Assembly: GCA_003254925.1 (NCBI GenBank)
Contig: QANZ01033036.1
Coordinates: forward strand, 119,970 to 183,969
DNA length: 64,000 nt
DNA from: Chamaecrista fasciculata
Lineage: Eukaryota; Streptophyta; Magnoliopsida; Fabales; Fabaceae
Direction of reading: 5' to 3'
Part shown: one piece after another, positions 36,301 through 49,474 of the stretch
Layout: each line of letters begins with the position of its first letter
Position numbering within the stretch: the first letter of the stretch is position 1
Position numbers and translations under genes: made by a program
The notes under the pieces: generated by a model
What the model was told of the DNA's origin: nothing
Databases searched by the model: none
What the model saw: the letters and a program-made list of their open reading frames with translations, nothing else

Positions 36301-38234
36301 AGGAATATTAAACCATAGTGACAATAAATTGGACATAATATTGGAACCCAAAATAGGCTCAAAACTAAATTAAACAGGGTAAATAGCATCAAATTTCAGA
36401 TGGCATCTAGCAGTCTTCCTTCTTGCTTGTTGGAATGCATGTCTATACCAATTATGTTATGTTAACTTTTTGAGAGTTTAAAGCTTGCCATTGTACAAGT
36501 ATTGATGACATGTGGTATCTAGGTTGGCAATTACGAAATCTCAATGTTAAGGGAGTTTGAGTTTAATATCTTTAAAAGTCGAATTCTTACAAGCAAGAAA
36601 TCTGCTTTTAAATATAACAACTATATCTCACCTTGTTGTGCTCTGCAACAAGCCATGACTCAAATGCTGAAAACAGTAATGAGGTGGCAATACCTCCCAA
36701 AACACGGCCCAACATCAATACTTTGTATTGGGGAGAGTGTTTGGTGATGCAGCTCAAAATGTAAGTTATACAGTAAGTCACACAAGCCCTCTTCCGTCCC
36801 CTGATTTCAACATAAGAAGCCATGATATACTGAATGCTATGACATTTATGCAGCAAGAATGCAAAACAAAGTCAGAAAACAAAAGACATCTCACTGTTTG
36901 TCAGCTAGTGATCCCACAATGGTTCCAAACAGCATGGATGACCCAAAACCGGCAATAAAAAGTTGTCCTATCTCCCCTTTACCGTAGCCATATGTACTGT
37001 AAAGGTAGTAGACATATGGACCTTGTAACCAGTCTCCAGCTATAGTTATAGAAATAGCAACCTATTAGATTAGGAAAAACTAAACAGTAATTCCAATCCA
37101 AACATTTATTTATCAACCAATGCAAAAGGCACATGAGCAACTCTCCATAAATCTGAAACCGAGCTCTGATAGAAGTTCAGTATACTACTTTTAATTAATT
37201 ACTAAAAATTCATCGATAGATCTAGGTACAATTTCATTGTTAGTGGTGACATATGCAGTTAAATTTGACAGACTCGTCAAATAAAATGTAGCTAATCAGT
37301 TCATTTCCAAAGCAAAATCAGCTAAATTGAATACTCTAGTTTTACAAGTTCATTGAATGCTGATAGTGACATGATTCAAAGGAATAATAACAATATTGTT
37401 GATAAAATAATGAAGTTTGGTGAGCACAGTTGATAGTTCAGCTCTAGAAAAGTAATTTACTGAGCTGTACTCATTTATTTCCTTCCAGCAAAAAAGGAGT
37501 AAACATCACAATTACCAGACCGGAGATGCTTGACTGCTACCATAAGAAGCCAAAACCAAAAAAGGAAATGGCATCCCATTTTATTTCCCTTCTCATGCTG
37601 TGATTTAATCAGAATCAGTCACAAATATTGATTTTCCGCCCGGTAATTTCAATTTTATAAACAATCAAAGGGTACGCCAGGAAGAAAAGATAAATGATTG
37701 CTTCAGTTATAACTCATTTTTTGTCGGTAAGCCACTTGCTTTTCTCAATTGAAATCTGACACGTTTTACAGACAAATGACATGCAGAACCAAAATTAAGG
37801 TAGTTCTATTTGCTTTAATTCAGAAATCGAAAAACAAAAAACCAACTCTAACATGATACAAAGCCACACCCAGATCAATCAGAAAAAGTCACAAAAATAC
37901 GTATTAATACGGATCTCAAGAAAAATGCCGGTTTACAAACTAAACAAAAAAATCCGGAAGGAGATCCAAAGCCACAAATTAACGCAGAAACAAACAGACA
38001 CTGAAATAATTAGCAGAATCAAGCGAGATCTAACGAAGATAGAGCAAAAACACAGATCTAAGGTTGAGAAATGGTGAATATACCCATCATGAGAGAATAA
38101 ACGACAAGGTAATTGTTCTTGAAGGAATTGAAAGCTGAAGAGGTAATGGTTCGATCTTTGTTAGACTTGCTCAATTCGAGAGCTGCGACCACGGCGCTCA
38201 ATGCGCCAAAAACGAGATAGAAGAACATCTCCAT
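33392..38234 (-). CDS. Major facilitator, MFSD5-like molybdate-anion transporter
   Basis: Predicted 12-helix membrane transporter of the MFSD5/MOT2 type; Chlamydomonas MOT2 moves molybdate, while the substrate in plants is inferred only. Exons, 5' to 3' on the minus strand: 38234-38084, 37039-36895, 36800-36632, 35868-35598, 35017-34752, 34612-34397, 34099-33997, 33450-33392; total 1380 nt, 459 aa, all in frame. Starts MEMFFYLVFGALSAVVAALE, a membrane segment. AGDWLQGPYVYYLYS and the MFS motif A GSLADKQGRKRA (residues about 93-104) follow; then SAFESWLVAEHNK, GPVAPFDAAACFL and MRSQYIPEEARSTIMNFFRI. The short last exon encodes the acidic cytosolic tail DWEMKERDSETEPLNM. The tail exon is only 59 bp but matches the family ending. 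A GA/TA-rich leader lies at 38360-38408. Confidence 0.93.
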
Positions 38235-38359
38235 TTTCGGTTTCGCTGGCGATCCTCGCGTGCGAAGAGTGCCAGAAACAGAGAATCAGAGAGAAGAAAA
38301 ATAGGAAATGGAAATGCCTGTGTAGCCAGAGAAAGTGTGAGCAGAGCAAGAATTCTCAG

Positions 38360-38408
38360 AGAGAGAAAGAATGAAAGAGAGAGAGAGACACAGATATATA
38401 TATATAGT
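38360..38408. repeat. GA and TA simple repeats in the leader of the MFS gene
   Basis: GAGAGAAAG / GAGAGAGAGA followed by ATATATATATATA, 130-170 bp upstream of the start codon. TC-rich tracts of this kind are frequent near plant transcription starts. Confidence 0.7.
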
Positions 38409-39395
38409 CCCTGAACACCACGGGGCTGCGATTGTGTGCGACGCTGCGAGTATGAATGCCGATACTACTATTTTAAAGACTGGCTGTCATGCTTGTACTT
38501 CCACTTTCTTTTTTAGGCTTTGACTCCGGTTAATATGCTTAGAGAAAACCAAAAATAAAAAAATTTTAAAAAATTAGTTACTAATTATTATTATTTTTTA
38601 TCAATTTTTGGAACTAGAAGGATAGGTGTATTTGATGTAAAATCGAAAGTTTTATAACTAATTATGATTATGACTAGTTCTTGGAACTTGTAAGTCAATT
38701 TTTACTTAACAAAATTACAAGCGACAAGCTTTAGAGAAGAGATCGTAAATGCTTTTTCTCTAATTAATGTTTTTTTTGCCAATAAAAAATAAAAAATGAA
38801 CAATCAAATGAATATTTATATTACAAATAAGAACTTTGGTCAAATAAATTACATGATCCATTGTATTTTCTAACGACAAAATACAATAGCATTTTCTAGT
38901 GATTTTAATACTTTATAAAGTTTTCCTTCTTATGTAATTTATTCCTTCATTCCTATATTGTGTACCTATTTATATATGATTTAATAGGTACACAATTATT
39001 TAATTATTTAATTGTGATTCATGCTATACACATTTCATGAAATTGATAAAATTGTGTTCATTGATGTGCGGTTTACAGTGAAATGAGGGTGACACGTGGG
39101 GTCACGTGAGACGTGAGATATTGTTGAAATGTAGAAGTTGTTGTAGGTCATTTTGTGTCGGCGTAGTATTAGTGATGACAGTGGCAGAAAACGACGAGAA
39201 TTTGAGGGATATGTACTATTACTCTATCATCACACATTACTCATTTTACTATTTCTATTTCCCCATCGAATCGAATCATTGTATATAGGTTAGTAGGCCA
39301 TTTAGCATGCCCTACAACGACGTCTTTATTTTAATAAATTAATAATTTCTTTTCTAAAATTTTAAGCGATTATAGTTTACTATTTTTATTTGGGT
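38409..39395. other. Upstream region of the MFS gene
   Basis: AT-rich promoter-side sequence with no coding frame. Contains the paired G-boxes described separately. Confidence 0.5.
39093..39108. promoter_or_regulatory. Paired G-boxes (CACGTG twice, 10 bp apart)
   Basis: ACACGTGG at 39092-39099 and TCACGTGA at 39102-39109, followed by a third ACGT core at 39111. Spacing of exactly 10 bp places both on the same face of the helix. CACGTG is bound by bZIP and bHLH factors; ACACGTGG is an ABA-response-type core. About 860 bp upstream of the MFS start codon, so assignment to that gene is tentative. Confidence 0.45.
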
Positions 39396-39719
39396 AAATT
39401 ACACTTTAGTACCATGTTTTATGGACCCATTCTATTTTGATATCATGTTTTATAAAAAATAACATTTTGGTACCCTATTTTTTTAAATATAACATTTTGA
39501 TACCTTGTTCTTTGCACCATTAACACTTTGATATCCTAAAAATGATAGAATAGGATAACAAATAGTGAAAAAACAGGGTACCAAAGTGAAGTTGATTCAA
39601 AGAACAAGGCAATAAAATGTCACTTTTGAAAGAACAAGGTACCAAAATGTCATTTTTGAAAAACAAGATACTAAAATGAAATTCGTCCATAGAATAAGAT
39701 AACATAATTTAATTTACTC
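39396..39719. mobile_element. Foldback element, 324 bp
   Basis: Left arm GGGTAAATTACACTTTAGTACC, then repeated ATGTTTTAT and ACATTTTGGTACC units; right arm carries the complements (GGTACCAAAATGTCATTTTT) and closes AATTTAATTTACTC. Nearly the entire element folds on itself. No coding capacity. Confidence 0.8.
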
Positions 39720-42448
39720 TTTTTATTTTATGAAAACTAATATGACATTATTTATATTTTCTTTATTTTGTATTTAATTAAGGATAAGGATAAGGATATT
39801 GGATATACTTACTAGCATTGGCTTCATTCCTCTAGTCGAACTTTATGGTTTCCTTCCTTATAGTTGTTGGTCAGTTCCAACTTCAAAGTAAAGATATAAT
39901 ATTTCCTCGTAACAAGGGAAGTTAAATAAATATATGTTCATATATAGCTAGTCGAAATAATCGACAAAACGTATACGTTTACTAACATCTAACCGTTTAT
40001 CAATTTTTTTTTTTTAATAACATGAATTGAAGATCAAAGGGAAACAAACGAGTCTAAATCTAATATAATAGCGTGAGGGGAGGGAACCATGGACATAAAA
40101 CGCTTGTAGAAATCCTAAACAAACGAGTCACAAGCTTGAAAAGAATAAGAGCAAGTTTAAAATCTTTTCTAAAAAAAACGTAAATTCATAAAAAGTTCAG
40201 GTTCACTATCAAAAAACTAGTTTCAAATATTTATTTATTCATAGAGTAGTAAAAAAAAACTAAAAAGAGAAGAGAAATTATATAAATAATAATAATAACG
40301 ATAAAGACAAACAAAAAAAAGTACACCATAGCCAAAATGCCAATTGCCAAGGCCCGAGAGTAATATTGAGGGTAAAAACTTGTTTTCTTTACAGATTTAT
40401 GGAGGAAGGTTATAATCTAATTATCTAAAGCTCATTATTTAAGCTTCGAGTCTTATAACTCCTATATATTATTCATTTATTTATTCATTATTGATGTCAT
40501 TATCACTACCTCTCTCAATAATGAGTTATTAGGCTAGAAAAATAACTGCCGTCTTAAAGCCTAACGTTCTTGAGCCAAATGTAAAATCAATATGAAGTTC
40601 TGTTATTTGAATTATAAAAATCATCACCGACTTAATAATTATTTTTTAAAAAAATTAATATTTGACCTCCTTATCGTATTGTGTTTCTTTTTTCACAATA
40701 ATTTGACCTTTATGAAAATTGAAGGCAGATAAGCTAGCCCGACAAATGGATTTCTTTTTTTTTTTTGGCCAGATCGACAAATGGATTGACTCCTTAATAT
40801 TTAATGAACAAATTAAACACCAAAGTGACTTATCTCGCTTCTTAGATATTTATTTATTTATTTATTTTTTTGCCAGATCTTAGATCTTTATTAAATCTAC
40901 ATCTATACAAATATTCATAAAGATTTCAGTCAACCTCGTTCGTCAAAGTTCCAGCAATATAATAATTAATGAATCATGGAGAGTATTCACATAAAAAAAT
41001 ACAGTATTACGAATGATCTTTTTTTTTTGGGTAAAATATATGAATGAATATTAAAACATTAGAGATGCAATTCTGTTATATAAACACCAAATGTTAATTC
41101 TTTATATAAGTTTCTCATCCCTTAATTAGGTGACTAATTACTGTTTTTATTAATTTTTTAGTTTTGTATTATCGTTATCTATTATTTCATCATCTCAATA
41201 ATAATATATCTATCTTTAAAATTTTTAAAAATATATATATTGTTTATGTTTATACATATTACATAATTTTACAAGTGGATATTGTTCAAGCTACTTGGAT
41301 CACTTAACATCAAATAACTTCAGATTCAAACAATGACAAATGTCTCAGGCCACAAAAAAAAGCAATGACAAATGTCAAGATATGATCAATTGGGTCAATT
41401 GATGATTGATATGATCTTCCTAATTATTTTTGTTACATAATTCCGTAGCATTCAAATGAATGGACTTTTGCTTGCCCCTTAATTCTCACATGCTGATTAC
41501 TACGTAAGTGTTGGAAGTAGCCAAGTAGGCAAGTACTATAAAATTAGATTTGTGAAGCTGACAAAGATTAAGCATGTCATTAATGTCCATTAAAAAAAAA
41601 GTATGTCATAGAAATAATAACTTATTATTCGTGTGAAAAAAATTACCCATGTAGTTTTATGTAAAGTAAATAGACTACTCAATAACAAATATATTTACAA
41701 ACCCAAAAAATAACTTTAAATATTTTATTTCATAATGTATATATAAAAGAGACCATACACTTAAACTAGTTATATCACTATTTATATTAAATAAAGAGAA
41801 CGTATATATTTCTTACCAAAACAAAAGAGAACGTATATATTTACTTGAAAGATATATATTTATAAAATTAATCTTTTTAAAGTATATAATTTAATTTCAA
41901 AATTGGTTGACTCCACTTACTAGCCTTGTCTGAAATAAAAATGACCAAAAAGAGAATATTTTAATGACTAACAAATAATTTAAATTTTTCAAAAAAATAC
42001 ATAATAAATTTCAAAAATTTACAGATTAAAATAAAAAATACTCTTATTTCAATTTACCTAAATAGACTACTCTATTAGATGATTGAGAGCAGCTTCCTTA
42101 AAATGTATTTTTTCGTTTCAAGCAAAGCAAATTATCTTCTTTCTTGTTGTAGATAAAGGTCTTGATCTTTCCACTAGTGTCTCTTTGGGATTTGGCATGC
42201 CCTTATTGGATGCAAAACCAAAACAATTGCAAAAGAGGAAGCCAAAATCTTGATTGTACAAGACGACAAAAGGATGACGGTGAAGGATATCCAAATAACC
42301 AAACACCCTTAAAATAACAGCCACAAGTTCAGATTCTGAGACCAAAATATCTTACAAACTACATAGAAAACATGGCATAACTCAAAGGTAAGCAAAGCGA
42401 ACACTTACATTAATAATAGAACTTCTCTCCTGAATCTTCAAAACAAAC
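39720..42448. other. Intergenic, no gene seen
   Basis: 2.7 kb of AT-rich sequence. I find no convincing frame, tRNA or bounded transposon. The last 100 bp is the probable promoter and leader of the STR14-like gene. Confidence 0.5.
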
Positions 42449-44080
42449 ATGGCTTCTATTACTTCAATTACTCTTCAGTACTCATCATCTACATCTTTGC
42501 AACCCCATTTGCATTCTTCGCCTTTGGTGCCTTCAGAACACACACATGATCATCAGAATCTGTGGAAGGTGAAAGTGAGATCACAGAAATCCACAAGGCA
42601 AAGATTGAGCCCACAGATTAATCCAAATGGGTTAATAATCCGATGTGCAGCCACGAAACAAGCAAAAACACCAGGTACTTGTTCTTGAGTTTCTAAATAC
42701 TAAGGGTTAAATTCTTGGAGACATCATGAACTAGCCTTAATTAGCTCATCGTTTCACTTTTTCTTGGAGGTTTTAGCTGAAGAAGATTGGAAGATTAAGC
42801 GAGAAGTTCTGCTGCAGAAAAGGGTACACCTCAATTTTGGTCACACTCTCAAAACGGATTAAGAAATTTCAAGAGAATGCAAACTATATATTGAAAGGTG
42901 TGTATTTATGGATTTGATATTGCAGGTGAGAAGTGTGGATGTCCAGGAAGCTTTGCGCCTTCAGAAAGAAAATAACTTTGTGATTCTTGACGTTAGGCCA
43001 GAAGCTGAGTTCAAAGAGGTTGGTGAGATTAAGACTCACTATATAGTTTTGCATTATTCTATCTTTGTGGTGTTTCTGAATCTCAAGACTCACTATATAT
43101 ATGTATATGTATGTATCTGAGGGATTTGGTAATTAGTGCAGGCTCATCCAGAAGGAGCTATCAATGTACAAATCTACAGGCTTATAAAGGAGTGGACGGC
43201 ATGGGACATAGCCAGACGTGCTGCATTTGCATTTTTTGGTATTTTTGCTGGGACTGAAGAGAACCCTGAGTTCATCCAGAGTACTAAATACTTTCCTTAT
43301 TAAGTAATTTTCTATACTTGTTTCCTTAATATGAGTTGTAAAACGTAAATCATTGATTCATTTTGACAGGTGTGGAGGCAAAACTAGATAAGAATGCGAA
43401 AATAATAGTAGCTTGCTCAGCTGGGGGTACCATGAAGCCATCGCAAAATCTGCCTGAAGGTCAACAATCAAGGTATATTAGACTTCACTCTGTTTGGTTG
43501 TTTTGTTTTTCTGGGCTATGCATGTTTTCTGCAAGCTCTTGATTTTCAATCTTACCTAGGAATTTTGGGCATTATTCATGCGTAATCAAGATGTGGTGTA
43601 ATTAGGGAACAATAGCTAAAACAGACCATTTAGATGCAGTATTGCTCAATCAGTGAGGTCCATTTAAGTTGAAAACGATATTAAAGGATGTGAATGGTGC
43701 AAGATCGATAGTAATGTTGTTGTAGAATAACTAGATACAAAGCATAATATCCACAAGGAATTGCATTTTATAATATATCACACATTGACATACCACTCTA
43801 TGATATTTAGATATAACTTATATTCAATATCTTCTACCAACTGTGCTTATAGGTTTTGACTGAACATTTATAGTTCTTTTACATGTGAGTATTGCAAAAA
43901 TTACCATAAGCTCTTTTGATTATTGGACTGATGCTCAAATGACTACCATTTGATACTTTTTACAGGTCACTGATAGCTGCCTACTTGCTAGTCCTCAATG
44001 GTTATACTAATGTCTTCCATCTAGAAGGTGGCCTTTATGCATGGACTAAAGCGGGACTGCCAGTTGTTTCAGAGGAGTGA
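42449..44080 (+). CDS. STR14: Rhodanese-like domain protein, plastid-targeted, STR14-like
   Basis: Single-domain sulfurtransferase-fold protein predicted to enter the chloroplast. Exons: 42449-42674, 42777-42823, 42926-43018, 43142-43280, 43370-43472, 43966-44080; 723 nt, 240 aa, in frame. Residues 1 to about 65 are Ser/Thr-rich with few acidic residues (MASITSITLQYSSSTSLQ), a transit peptide. The rhodanese domain runs from VDVQEALRLQ (about 94) to the end, with FVILDVRPEAEFKEAH, then VACSAGGTMKPSQNLPEGQQ around the catalytic-position Cys184, then FHLEGGLYAW. The active loop is longer than the classic CRxGxR loop because of the MKPSQNLPEGQQSR insertion. That is typical of this subfamily as I remember it, and persulfide transfer is therefore not certain. 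Ends tail to tail with MYG1, stop codons 416 bp apart. Confidence 0.94.
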
Positions 44081-44495
44081 AGCTAGAGACGAGAATGTGC
44101 TTGTAAGTGGAGCCTAGTTTTGACCATATTGAGATTGCTGATAAATTACCTGAGAAAAGCACTGATAATGTGTTCAAAGTTATTATTGAATGTGATCTAG
44201 TGAGAAATTTTAGTCTGCATGAATTGATAACGTTCCTTTTCTACAGAGATTGCATCCTCAAGCCTTTACTGGAAATGGTCCAATAATCAGAGTTACACTG
44301 CAGTGATCGATGTGTATACATTGTTTCTAAATTACATAAGCATACCTCTTTCATTCCAAAAACTCTAGTTCTCTATTGTTATCAACCCACTAAGGGGTCT
44401 AATATTAAAACAAAGGGGGAAAAAATAATCAGATCTTTTCACTGAAACGCTTGGCAAATTAAGTGGTTCTGTATCTCTGTCACATTTGCCTTTAC

Positions 44496-45413
44496 CTATG
44501 CCTTTAAAGATGCTCTAGCCATGGCAAGAGCACCATCATAACTTCGATTTCCTCCAATAAAACCACTCATGTGCACAAATATACAGCCTGGGATTCCAGC
44601 AACCTCAGAAAGCTTGTCATTTTCCAGACCCCTCCATTGTTGTGGTAATGGCTTTCTGCTATCAAATCTATAAGGTGATATTGCCACTGCCTGCAATCGC
44701 CATTTCTCACTCCTGTCATCCTACAAGTAGCAATAATCCACTTTATAAATAATAAGAAAATAATAATTGATGAGTAAAATCAAGAATCAATCATTAAGAT
44801 CAGACATAATTTCACAATATTCGTAAAATTCATCCTGGTTATGACTTGGAACAATCCAGAAAGACAAGGGATATGATAATTTGCGGATTACAGCTTGATG
44901 AGGAATTGACAAATACATAGAGAGCTCGTGATTTACAGTGTTTAGTAAGTTTACTATTCACTCCTAAATAAAACATGCATACCGGATAGAGAACATATTT
45001 GATAGAAGGACTGATATTCATTTCCTCCTCGAGCTCATGTATGTGAAGTTTCCACTGTGGTACGAGTGAGAAGAGGTTTAAGTAAACAGTTAGAAAGACA
45101 CTAATATCATAAACTGTTTTACCCAAACAAAGATATTAGCATGTTGGGCAGACTAATAATTGTTGAAGAATGTAGCTGGCCATCAATTAAATAGTGTGTT
45201 TACTTACAGGACAAGATTGGTTTAGCTTTATGATTTCTCCACTGGAATCAATAGTTTCTCTGGCTGCAAGGCTCTCCATAACAATTGATCGTGCTGGTAA
45301 CCATGATTTTTTATAATGATGCACATTCTGTAATGCAAAAGGCATTAATTACAATACTTTTTCTTTTCACAGCTCACTTGCTGATTTTATGATTAAAAAA
45401 CCATCCAGATTGC

Positions 45414-45460
<47 letters not shown>

Positions 45461-47547
45461 CAACAGAACAATAATCAAATATTGACTTCTTCAAAACAAT
45501 CTCACCTCCAAAAATTCACAGCCAGCCAGAGCCATTGCTCGATGGAAAGCTTCATTTTCTCTCTCACACGATTGGTCGGAATCCATCCAGTCAAAATTTA
45601 ATCGCTTAATTCTGGATGACAAGCTTGTATTAATTACATATTTTGGAGATTGATTTAGGTCATATTGATTCACTCCATTATCCACAGCGTCAACTGCCTG
45701 CAAAAGAATGGTGTTGTTACAAAAAAAAAACAAAATAGATAATAGAAAAATGTGTGTACAAGCTTAGTGAAAGAAAAGTTCTAAATCTTGTGAAAATGGA
45801 GCTAAGCATATAAATATGTTTTCAATATATCAGAATTCCACTGGAACTGGAACTTATCACAAAAATCAAGGTTTTTAATCACTGATTCAGTCTTGCAAAT
45901 ATTGTTCGGAAAACTAAACTATCTATGAAATTTCAGATTTATGATTAATGAAGGTAACATTTCCCTCTAACTTTCAATCTTTAATAGATCTCATTATATT
46001 TAAGCATAATCCATATAGAGATCAAATAAATCAAAATCAAGAAGCTTCGTGTGCCAAGCAATTATAATCACCATTCAGTACTATGTTACCAACAGAACTA
46101 CCTACCACCCTCCAACATCAATATGTATTAAAGTAACCTTCACTAGAATTAGCAACCAAAACGCTCGGTGAAGCAGAGTACATATCTAACATGGTACATA
46201 TAGTATGAAGGTGATAAGATTAAAAAAAAAAGAAAAAAGACAAATAAGAGATGAACAAAAATAAAACTAGATTTTTCAACATAATTTATTAAAACAAAGA
46301 ATAAATAAAGTAAGTAAAGGAAGACAATAAGCGGTATTTGATCAAGAAAATATGAATTCATTATGAAAAATTAGTTACCTCCATAAAGTTCCTGTATATT
46401 GCTCGATATAACTGATGCACATGAGGATGTCCTTCATCCAGCTCAAGCTCCTTCGCAATTATCTCCATCCCAAAGTGCTGCACAAATTTGGTCAGTATAG
46501 TTGAAAAAGCAATCATTCTACAACACTGAGAGGAAACATGCCACCAACGAACAATCACATAAGCCATCATAGAAAAAGAATAATATACTAATCAACTATT
46601 AAATACTTAAACCGATCAAATATTTTGAAAAAGCCACCCAGCTTCCCCTGGGAAGCACCTGATTCAGGGTTTAAGTCTCAGTGGGTTTCAATGCCCATAC
46701 TTTGCCCTCGTTTCCCCTAATAGAAAAGCACTTCCTAAGAATTCAAATTTATTACAGACAAAGCTCTTTCATAGAAGTACAAAGCTATTAGCTTGATACA
46801 AGGAAAATTAAATATGTATCCCAAACCCGGATTCACTAAAGAAGAAAAGTATAGGACAGTAAGACAGTTCAAGCCACATTTTCAGATGAAAGTAATCACT
46901 CTGATAGGTTCATTATTTTAAAAAGAAGAAGAAGAAATGTATGACATCCAAATTCAAGCCATTAGAAACTTAATCACCTTGTAGACTAGGCCAGCGCTAC
47001 TAAGTTTAGTGGTGAAGCCATGACCAAGAACTTCCTCAAAACCCTGTTGATGATGATCGTAACGGTGTCTACTTGGGTCGTAAACACCTCCAACATCCAC
47101 CACTGCATCCAAAGAATCCAAAACCTATAACAACCCCGAAAGATTGCTCTTAGCAATAAACAAAATTAACTCAACAAATTGCAAATCGAAACAGTTATTT
47201 TTATCATTCAAACCTTATATAACACTCCAAGCGACAAAATCGCTGCAAACAAAAAAAAAATGGTGGCATTGTTTACTAGAAACTTGAAAATCTGTACGAA
47301 CCTGGGGATCCCTAGTTCGAACAATGTGTGAGCGAGAGAAGTCTTTGGTGAGGCGAAGCATAAAGCAAGCAAGAGCTTCGTCGCAGTGAAAGGTTCCATT
47401 GTGAGTGCCCACCCGCTTGGTGTTTAGAGTAGAGAAAGCCGAATTAGCTTTAACGCCATAGCTGATTAGAGACTTTGGGCCTACCGAGAACAGGAAGCGA
47501 TTGTGTAAAGTGGAGATTTTCTGAATCTCTCCGACGAGTTTGAGCAT
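44496..47547 (-). CDS. MYG1: MYG1-type 3'-5' RNA exonuclease (UPF0160)
   Basis: Member of the MYG1 family, Mn-dependent DHH-type exonucleases; the human protein acts on RNA in nucleolus and mitochondrion. Exons on the minus strand: 47547-47302, 47124-46978, 46477-46379, 45697-45506, 45327-45208, 45054-44983, 44720-44496; 1101 nt, 366 aa, every exon a multiple of three. A basic, Ser-rich head of about 43 residues suits a mitochondrial presequence. Motifs: [14 protein letters not shown] (residues 47-60), DVGGVYDP (92-99) and RYDHHQ (103-108), the metal-binding residues of the family. The C-terminus has [23 protein letters not shown]. Start at 47547 is the first ATG in frame. Confidence 0.95.
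45413..45460. repeat. (TA)n-(GA)n compound microsatellite in a MYG1 intron
   Basis: About 12 TA units followed directly by about 12 GA units, between the exons at 45327 and 45506. Confidence 0.9.
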
Positions 47548-47805
47548 TTCTCAGCTTTTCCTTTGCTTTATCTTCTCGACGGGAAACGGAAACGGCGACG
47601 GCGACGGCGGCGGCAGGGAAATTAGTGGGTGTTTCGGTCTGAAGTCTGAACGATGCTACATTTCCCGCGTCAGATAACGGGATGACAATTCTAGCGATTC
47701 CACTACAAAGGCCTGTTGAGGCTAACATTGTAAGTTTGGGCTGGGCCTAATTCCACATTATCTACTTTATCTACTTCTAATGGATACTTCTTAAAAAAAA
47801 CAAAT

Positions 47806-48217
47806 GGGTTAGACTATAATGTAAAGTTTGATTCTTGACATGGGATGCAAATGCTGATGTGACATAATTATAACCATTGATATAATTTAATGCTGGAAAA
47901 TAATAAAAAAATAATAATTTTTTTAACCAATCACAACTGTGTATGGAGTTACACCATTAGTTACATACAACCAATTTTNTGCAAAGTTTGATTCTTGACA
48001 TGGGATGCAAATGCTGATGTGGCATAATTATAACCATTGATATAATTTAATGCTGAAAAATAATAAAAAAATAATAATTTTTTTAACCAATCACAACTGT
48101 GTATGGAGTCACACCATTAGTTACATACAACCAATTTTTTCCACGTGTCATTCTTTTATTGGCTCATGACTCACTGCATCTCATGTCCAGAATTAAACTT
48201 TGCATTATAATATAACT
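47806..48217. mobile_element. MITE family A, duplicated around an N
   Basis: Left end GGGTTAGACTATAATG matches the TIR of the copy at 109-360; right end CTTTGCATTATAATATAACTC is its inverted partner. The interior occurs twice: 47823-47978 and 47980-48136 agree except for about three substitutions plus the start and end, and they meet at the undetermined base 47979. One complete element plus a partial duplicate. Confidence 0.8.
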
Positions 48218-48224
48218 CAGCAAA

Positions 48225-48435
48225 CACCTAACTTTTTTTTGCCAAAGTCCTATTTTAGTCCCTCATGTTTGCTCAAAGTTCCATTTTTGTCCCTCAAGTT
48301 TTTTTCATTCTGTTTTGGTCCCCGAATTTTAGAAAAATTCGGGGACCTATTTGACTCGTTAGAAAAATTCGGGGACCTATTTGTCAATTTCATAAATTCG
48401 GGGACCAATCTGTCAGCGAGTCAATAATCCAGGGA
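48225..48435. repeat. One-ended foldback-related repeat
   Basis: TTTGCCAAAGTCCTATTTTAGTCCC and TTTGCTCAAAGTTCC match the left arm of the 8015-8520 element. It continues with an AAAAATTCGGGGACC duplication and ends GGGACCAATTTAGTAG. Confidence 0.65.
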
Positions 48436-49474
48436 CCAATTTAGTAGTTTACTCATTTAATTACTGATAATAAGATTCTAATAAACCATTTTTATTTTTG
48501 CATTAATTTAGTTTCTCATGTTTGAACAAGTTTAAATTATTTCTAATTTGATAATTAGCTATTTATTTGGGATGTTAATCCATGTGATAATATTGCATTG
48601 AACTTTTTTTCCTAGAAAGATAGTTGTTTTGGTTGGGCAAATACCGTTGTGACAAAATGTAGACAAACCAACCGTCATGGCAACTACAATGTGCACGTTG
48701 ACGAGTTCTTCACACGTGGCGGGAATTTCCATAATCGATATATTTTTTTTTTGGCCAACATTTCTAAAATCAATATAATTGTGGGTTGTGTATCAACTTG
48801 GACTATTCTTATACGCTTTGCAATTTCCGCTTGTAGCCTTTGACACTCTTGCCAATGAGGTTTTGGTTATTCCAAGAATCAAAGACTTGGCAATTATCCT
48901 TAGTTACAAACATAAAATCGTACTCTTGATCAGGATGTAGACATGGGATTTCATACTTTGACTTTGATATGAAATCCAAATATTATTTCTTTTCTAAACT
49001 AAATTGCCTTTAGATTGTCATGATTCTAGTATGTTTGAAGAATTTATACTTTAAATTACAATATTATTAATTATTTTTTTAAGCACTTAAGTATTGTTAC
49101 ATGATTTTATTTTTTTAACCTGTTTTAAAACATTTTCAATATTTTTACCTCGATAAACACTTTCAAAGTTTGGAGGCATAATTTGACTTTGATGAATTTC
49201 AGACTCAACTTATCTAAATTTTTTCTTACAAAAAGAAAATACCTCTACAATCATATATTTTGTCAATAAAAAATAAAAACTGAAAAATTACCAAACAAAA
49301 ACCAAACAATCATGGTCATGGCACATTAACATATATCTTTGCCTTCTTATTTTTCAAAAAAATTCAATGCCCATAACTAAGTACTTGATCAATCAATGCT
49401 GGATAAAACCCTAACAATACTAATAACAACTAATAAAGAATTTCCCCTTCCAAACCTTAACAGACAAATCAATA
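48436..49474. other. Intergenic, no gene seen
   Basis: AT-rich 3' flank of the BCS1-like gene. A forward frame at 48649-48843 has no recognisable protein features. Confidence 0.5.
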
